Below, piece after piece: positions 47,276 to 49,562 of a stretch of DNA of 49,562 nt. The stretch lies in contig CAZDUA010000006.1 of NCBI GenBank assembly GCA_964508495.1, forward strand, positions 1 through 49,562, given 5' to 3'. The notes under the pieces were generated by a model, which was not told the DNA's origin, searched no databases, and was given only the letters and a program-made list of their open reading frames with translations. Made by a program: the position numbers and the translations under genes. Numbering within the stretch: the first letter of the stretch is position 1; each line of letters begins with the position of its first letter. This DNA comes from CABMGU01 sp964508495. Lineage in GTDB: Archaea; Nanobdellota; Nanobdellia; Woesearchaeales; ARS49.

Positions 47276-47818
47276 TTACACGAGCGCAAAGCGCGTTGAC
47301 GAGCACATAATCATCATCCTCAATAAAGGATTGCGCTGCTTGAGCTCACCATATACAGAAACGTCCTGCTCACTCGCCAAACAACTGTTAATAGGGTGAC
47401 CATGCAAGTCTATCAATGTTTCCTGCGGGCATTGAACGCTCACAACATGGATTACGTTTGCCCTAATGACTTCAGGAAAAGAAACGTCGCTTATTATATA
47501 GTGTCCGTTATCAACACTTCCGAACAAGCATGCTTTAATCTCACGATGCTCATTAGAAATATATTCATTCTGCAAACGCTCTAAAATATTGGTCTCAAAA
47601 ACAATAGTTGCGTTAGGAAAATACAACGCGTTCTGTTTTACTGACTTGCTTTGAACAACACCTTGGAATACGTCAGAGAAAGACAAAGAAAATACGAGAA
47701 TCAAAAGAAAAACTCCAATAAATATAACAACCGGCCTCCTCCACCACGGCTCAGGCTCCTCAGGAGCTTCAAGTTCTTTCGGATTGATACCCTCAAAAAC
47801 ATCAATTTTTCGTTTCAT
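47276..47818 (-). CDS. Membrane-tethered JAMM/MPN metalloprotease-like protein
   Basis: The 180-residue protein has an N-terminal cytoplasmic acidic stretch, one membrane helix (residues 29-47, PVVIFIGVFLLILVFSLSF) and a C-terminal domain with the JAMM signature: upstream Glu (E90 or E93), H139-G-H141-P, seven residues between H141 and S149, and D152. This is the exact H-x-H-x7-S-x2-D zinc spacing of JAB1/MPN/Mov34 peptidases. Those enzymes cleave isopeptide or peptide bonds of ubiquitin-like modifiers in archaea and eukaryotes. Membrane tethering is uncommon. The catalytic domain is probably outside if the helix is N-in, which is unusual. ATG 47818 is chosen. Confidence 0.8.
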   Translation of the reverse strand: MKRKIDVFEGINPKELEAPEEPEPWWRRPVVIFIGVFLLILVFSLSFSDVFQGVVQSKSVKQNALYFPNATIVFETNILERLQNEYISNEHREIKACLFGSVDNGHYIISDVSFPEVIRANVIHVVSVQCPQETLIDLHGHPINSCLASEQDVSVYGELKQRNPLLRMMIMCSSTRFALV

Positions 47819-47896
47819 GGAGATGTAACGGACAGATATCGCTAATTTCGCTCTGCTCATCAGCGGAACCTGTCTGCCTTATCGAATAATCTTCTA

Positions 47897-47912
47897 AAAG
47901 CGCTTGCGCTTT
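47897..47912. repeat. Short palindrome between JAMM and tRNA-Leu genes
   Basis: AAAGCGC-TT-GCGCTTT is a near-perfect palindrome, 16 bases downstream of the tRNA-Leu 3' end on the minus strand. It could fold as a small hairpin in the tRNA trailer. The function is not evident. Confidence 0.45.
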
Positions 47913-47927
47913 AATCACTCAGCGATA

Positions 47928-48011
47928 TGCGGCGGACAGGATTCGAACCTGCGAAGGCACTAAGCCACTAGAGTCTAAATCTAGTCCGTTTGACCGCTTC
48001 GGTACCGCCGC
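47928..48011 (-). tRNA. tRNA-Leu (UAG)
   Basis: An 84-base type II tRNA: acceptor GCGGCGG/CCGCCGC, D-arm CCG/CGG, anticodon stem CTAGA/TCTAG with anticodon TAG, long variable arm, T-arm GCAGG-TTCGAAT-CCTGT and discriminator A. No intron is present. The variable arm (TGGCTTAGTGCCTTC) is characteristic of leucine. Confidence 0.94.
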
Positions 48012-48046
48012 GCAAGTTTCATTCTCCAAATCATCCTATATAATAC

Positions 48047-48271
48047 TTACTCATATTTACGCAAGAACTCCTCACGTGTCATATTAATGTCATCCAAAAT
48101 GTCCAGAAAGAGTCCTTTTCCAATTTGCTGTCCTGAATGAACTGGCACAACAGTCATTCTGCCATCTTTGTGTTTGAAAATTCTATGACTGCCCTTTTGC
48201 CTCACACAAGAAAAGCCTTCTTTTGCTAGAAATTTACACAGATCTCGTGAAGAAATAAGCGGAAGTTTCAA
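48047..48271 (-). CDS. hicA: HicA mRNA interferase toxin
   Basis: The 74-residue protein has the double-stranded RNA-binding-like HicA fold: MKLPLISSRDLCKFLAKEGF, the catalytic G-S-H in VRQKGSHRIFKH, and DGRMTVVPVHSGQQIGKG. HicA degrades mRNA when free. The gene uses a TTG start (48271) that overlaps the hicB stop, so it is translated by coupling to the antitoxin. This is the antitoxin-first hicBA order. Confidence 0.92.
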   Translation of the reverse strand: MKLPLISSRDLCKFLAKEGFSCVRQKGSHRIFKHKDGRMTVVPVHSGQQIGKGLFLDILDDINMTREEFLRKYE

Positions 48272-48489
48272 ACCTCGATCTGCTGGACGCCTATAAATTT
48301 GCTTTCGGCTTCGATTTTAATTTTATCTTTAGTTTTAACCTCGAGGCATAACTCGATAGCTTCCTTGATGTTTTTCATCAGCTCATCAAGAGTGCGTCCC
48401 TGAGTGTGACATCCTTCCAGCTCAGGCACCTTGCCAAAATAATAACCATCTTCATCCTGTTCAATGATTACATGAAATTTACGCTTCAT
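48268..48489 (-). CDS. hicB: HicB antitoxin
   Basis: The 73-residue protein has the partial RNase H-like HicB fold (MKRKFHVIIEQDEDGYYFGKVPELEGCHTQG, cited in part) that masks HicA. It is a short form without a DNA-binding domain. ATG 48489 is preferred: a tttatatag box (48511-48520) is 26 bases upstream, giving a leaderless transcript, and HicB proteins normally begin here. An upstream in-frame ATG (48537) has a GGAGGTG four bases ahead and would add 16 residues. Confidence 0.9.
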   Translation of the reverse strand: MKRKFHVIIEQDEDGYYFGKVPELEGCHTQGRTLDELMKNIKEAIELCLEVKTKDKIKIEAESKFIGVQQIEV

Positions 48490-48653
48490 ACATACTCTCA
48501 ATGGTAAAAGCCTATATAAATGTTTTTCAAACGCCATGCAGCACCTCCAAAAAGAACATAGGAAACGAGCTTTAAATCCGCTACGACAACAAGTCCAGTG
48601 CCAAGAATTGCAGACGGGAAAGATTTACGGAATGTCCAGTATTATTTACAGAA
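48490..48653. other. Promoter region of hicBA
   Basis: It holds the tttatatag box (48511-48520), an alternative ribosome-binding site GGAGGTG (48547-48541, minus strand) and no other gene. The stretch 48560-48653 shows nothing I can assign. Confidence 0.5.
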
Positions 48654-48839
48654 TTACTTTCGCTTTCTAGGATTCTTCCAATTATAACTTCTCAGCTTAG
48701 AACTCTTGCCGTAACCGCAACTGGCGCAAACAGACTTTTTGATGTGATAACTATTCCTTCCACACCTTCTGCACGGAACGTGAGACGTTCCACGAGAACG
48801 CTTACCCTGCGAACCTGTTCCACCGTAACCTTTGCTCAT
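48654..48839 (-). CDS. rpl37e: Ribosomal protein eL37
   Basis: The 61-residue protein binds a zinc ion through C-x2-C (C23, C26) and C-x2-C (C38, C41) in PCRRCGRNSYHIKKSVCASCGYG. The basic C-terminus (SSKLRSYNWKNPRKRK) contacts 23S rRNA. Length and motifs match archaeal eL37. It lies four bases after the LSm gene, the usual archaeal pair. Confidence 0.96.
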   Translation of the reverse strand: MSKGYGGTGSQGKRSRGTSHVPCRRCGRNSYHIKKSVCASCGYGKSSKLRSYNWKNPRKRK

Positions 48840-48843
48840 TTTA

Positions 48844-49065
48844 TTATGCCGGGCTGATCAAAACTATCGTGTCACCGCGAATGAAAGCAGTGCCGAGCTT
48901 GCGCTTAACTTCTCCATCAGCGCGCTCCTCAGTATCATCAAGAACAACATTAATATGAATGTCAAACGCCCTAAGCGTTCCAACATACTGTTTGTTATTC
49001 TTGCACTCAACAATAACTTTCTTATCGCGAGCGCGATTCAATGCATCAAGTGGTCTTGCTTCCAT
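48844..49065 (-). CDS. LSm (Sm-like) RNA-binding protein
   Basis: The 73-residue protein has Sm motif 1 (KKVIVECKNNKQYVGTLRAFDIHINVVLDD, cited in part) and Sm motif 2 (IRGDTIVLIS). It would form a heptameric ring that binds U-rich RNA. ATG 49065 is chosen; the longer frame upstream has no support. A tttaaatac box (minus strand, about 49111-49120) and a ggggtg element precede it. Confidence 0.95.
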   Translation of the reverse strand: MEARPLDALNRARDKKVIVECKNNKQYVGTLRAFDIHINVVLDDTEERADGEVKRKLGTAFIRGDTIVLISPA

Positions 49066-49127
49066 AGGTAAACACCCCAAATATTGGTTACAAAAAAGTC
49101 CAAGAGGGGAGTATTTAAAGCTTTCTG

Positions 49128-49562
49128 TCAAAACCCAAACGACTTCTGCTTCTTCTTATAATACTTGTACCCGTAATACACGACGAAAGGAAGCGCTATG
49201 ATAAGAAGCAAATACCAATACCAAGCAATACCCTTGGCCTCAGAAACAGGAGCTTCAGTTACACCCTGCACCGTTGATTGCTCTTCAACTTCTTCCTGCT
49301 CTTCAGAAGGCTTAGCGCCAGCCTCACAATCATCCCCAACGCCATTTTTATTCGAGTCGTCCTGGTCCTCGTTAATCACGGCAGGACAATTGTCAACAAA
49401 ATCAAAAACATCATCACCATCAATATCTTCCTCTTTAGCAAAACGAACAATCAAATCATTCTGATCGCCATCATTATTCAAATCTCCAAGAACGCCCTCA
49501 GACGAAACAAACGCAACACTGTTCTCAAAAACAGACGGCATCATTCCCGCAACATTAAGCTT
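49128..49562 (-). CDS. Surface protein with calcium-binding repeats and C-terminal anchor (5' end cut)
   Basis: The open frame runs to the window edge (145 codons visible), so the N-terminus is missing. The visible part has thrombospondin type 3-like Asp/Asn loops (DLNNDGDQNDLIV and DDSNKNGVGDDCE) around a C-P-A-V-x-N-x-D-Q-D-D turn. A Glu-rich linker follows, then a membrane helix (WYWYLLLIIALPFVVYYGYKYY) with a basic tail. Such repeats bind calcium in secreted or surface proteins. It is probably anchored in the membrane with its repeats outside. Confidence 0.8.
   Translation of the reverse strand, partial: KLNVAGMMPSVFENSVAFVSSEGVLGDLNNDGDQNDLIVRFAKEEDIDGDDVFDFVDNCPAVINEDQDDSNKNGVGDDCEAGAKPSEEQEEVEEQSTVQGVTEAPVSEAKGIAWYWYLLLIIALPFVVYYGYKYYKKKQKSFGF

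Noticed and set aside
48775..48791. Small palindrome GGAACGT-GAG-ACGTTCC in the eL37 gene
   Set aside because: It codes conserved eL37 residues, shares no arms with the cassettes in msrA, and is short enough to be chance.

Overview
The window is archaeal. It holds a split archaeal-type RNA polymerase operon (rpoH, B'', B', A', A''), eL30-like, archaeal NusA, eL37 and LSm genes, intron-bearing tRNAs, an archaeal S-layer protein and TATA boxes 25-30 bases upstream of many start codons. Compact operons with 4-base ATGA overlaps, several shortened enzymes and a tRNA with an intron in the T arm point towards a DPANN-type archaeon (Woesearchaeota/Pacearchaeota-like). That placement is an inference from gene content. 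Base composition is uneven: the given strand is rich in A and C whichever way the genes run.

Layout. 1-4.8 kb: a cut ZPR1 zinc-finger gene, a Rad50-like ATPase, a DUF456 membrane protein, a glycosyltransferase and an alpha/beta hydrolase. 5-8 kb: a class II ribonucleotide reductase and two orphan genes. 8.2-12.6 kb: an unrecognised 944-residue protein with a possible zinc site, followed by a lipoprotein and a second exported protein. 12.6-22.2 kb: the transcription/translation operon on the minus strand (tRNA-Lys, rpoH-B''-B'-A'-A''-L30e-NusA-S12-S7) and tRNA-Asp. 22.3-26.9 kb: an RlmN-like radical SAM enzyme, a DUF255 thioredoxin-like protein, TrpRS and a flavin reductase. 27-33.9 kb: MsrA, glutamate dehydrogenase, a peroxiredoxin, a 3Fe-4S-type ferredoxin, DUF2203, rhodanese, leucyl aminopeptidase, AP endonuclease, ASCH and HAD proteins. 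33.9-39.2 kb: a SUF Fe-S assembly operon headed by its own helix-turn-helix regulator (HTH-sufC-sufB-short sufD-sufS-sufU-DUF1858/IscA fusion). 39.2-49.6 kb: cell-surface genes (two paralogous lipoproteins and a remnant of a third, sugar nucleotidyltransferase, membrane-anchored surface protein, TM-helix channel-like protein, S-layer protein, membrane-tethered JAMM protease), tRNA-Tyr, tRNA-Leu, a HicBA toxin-antitoxin pair, eL37, LSm and a cut calcium-binding surface protein.

The most unusual signal is a family of short palindromic DNA cassettes inserted in frame in two unrelated genes, msrA and the DUF1858/IscA fusion. A 27-bp segment is shared with one mismatch, in the same orientation and reading frame, encoding SRESADSRE in both. 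It is followed in both by cassettes of the form CTTGA-stem-loop-stem-TCAAG whose inner stems differ in sequence but keep their pairing. This resembles the coding palindromic elements known from Rickettsia, and I do not know of an archaeal counterpart. Other leads are a tRNA-Lys with two introns (one in the T arm), a duplicated tRNA-Asp 3' end beside a strong hairpin, the regulator-led SUF operon and a membrane-tethered JAMM protease near the S-layer gene.
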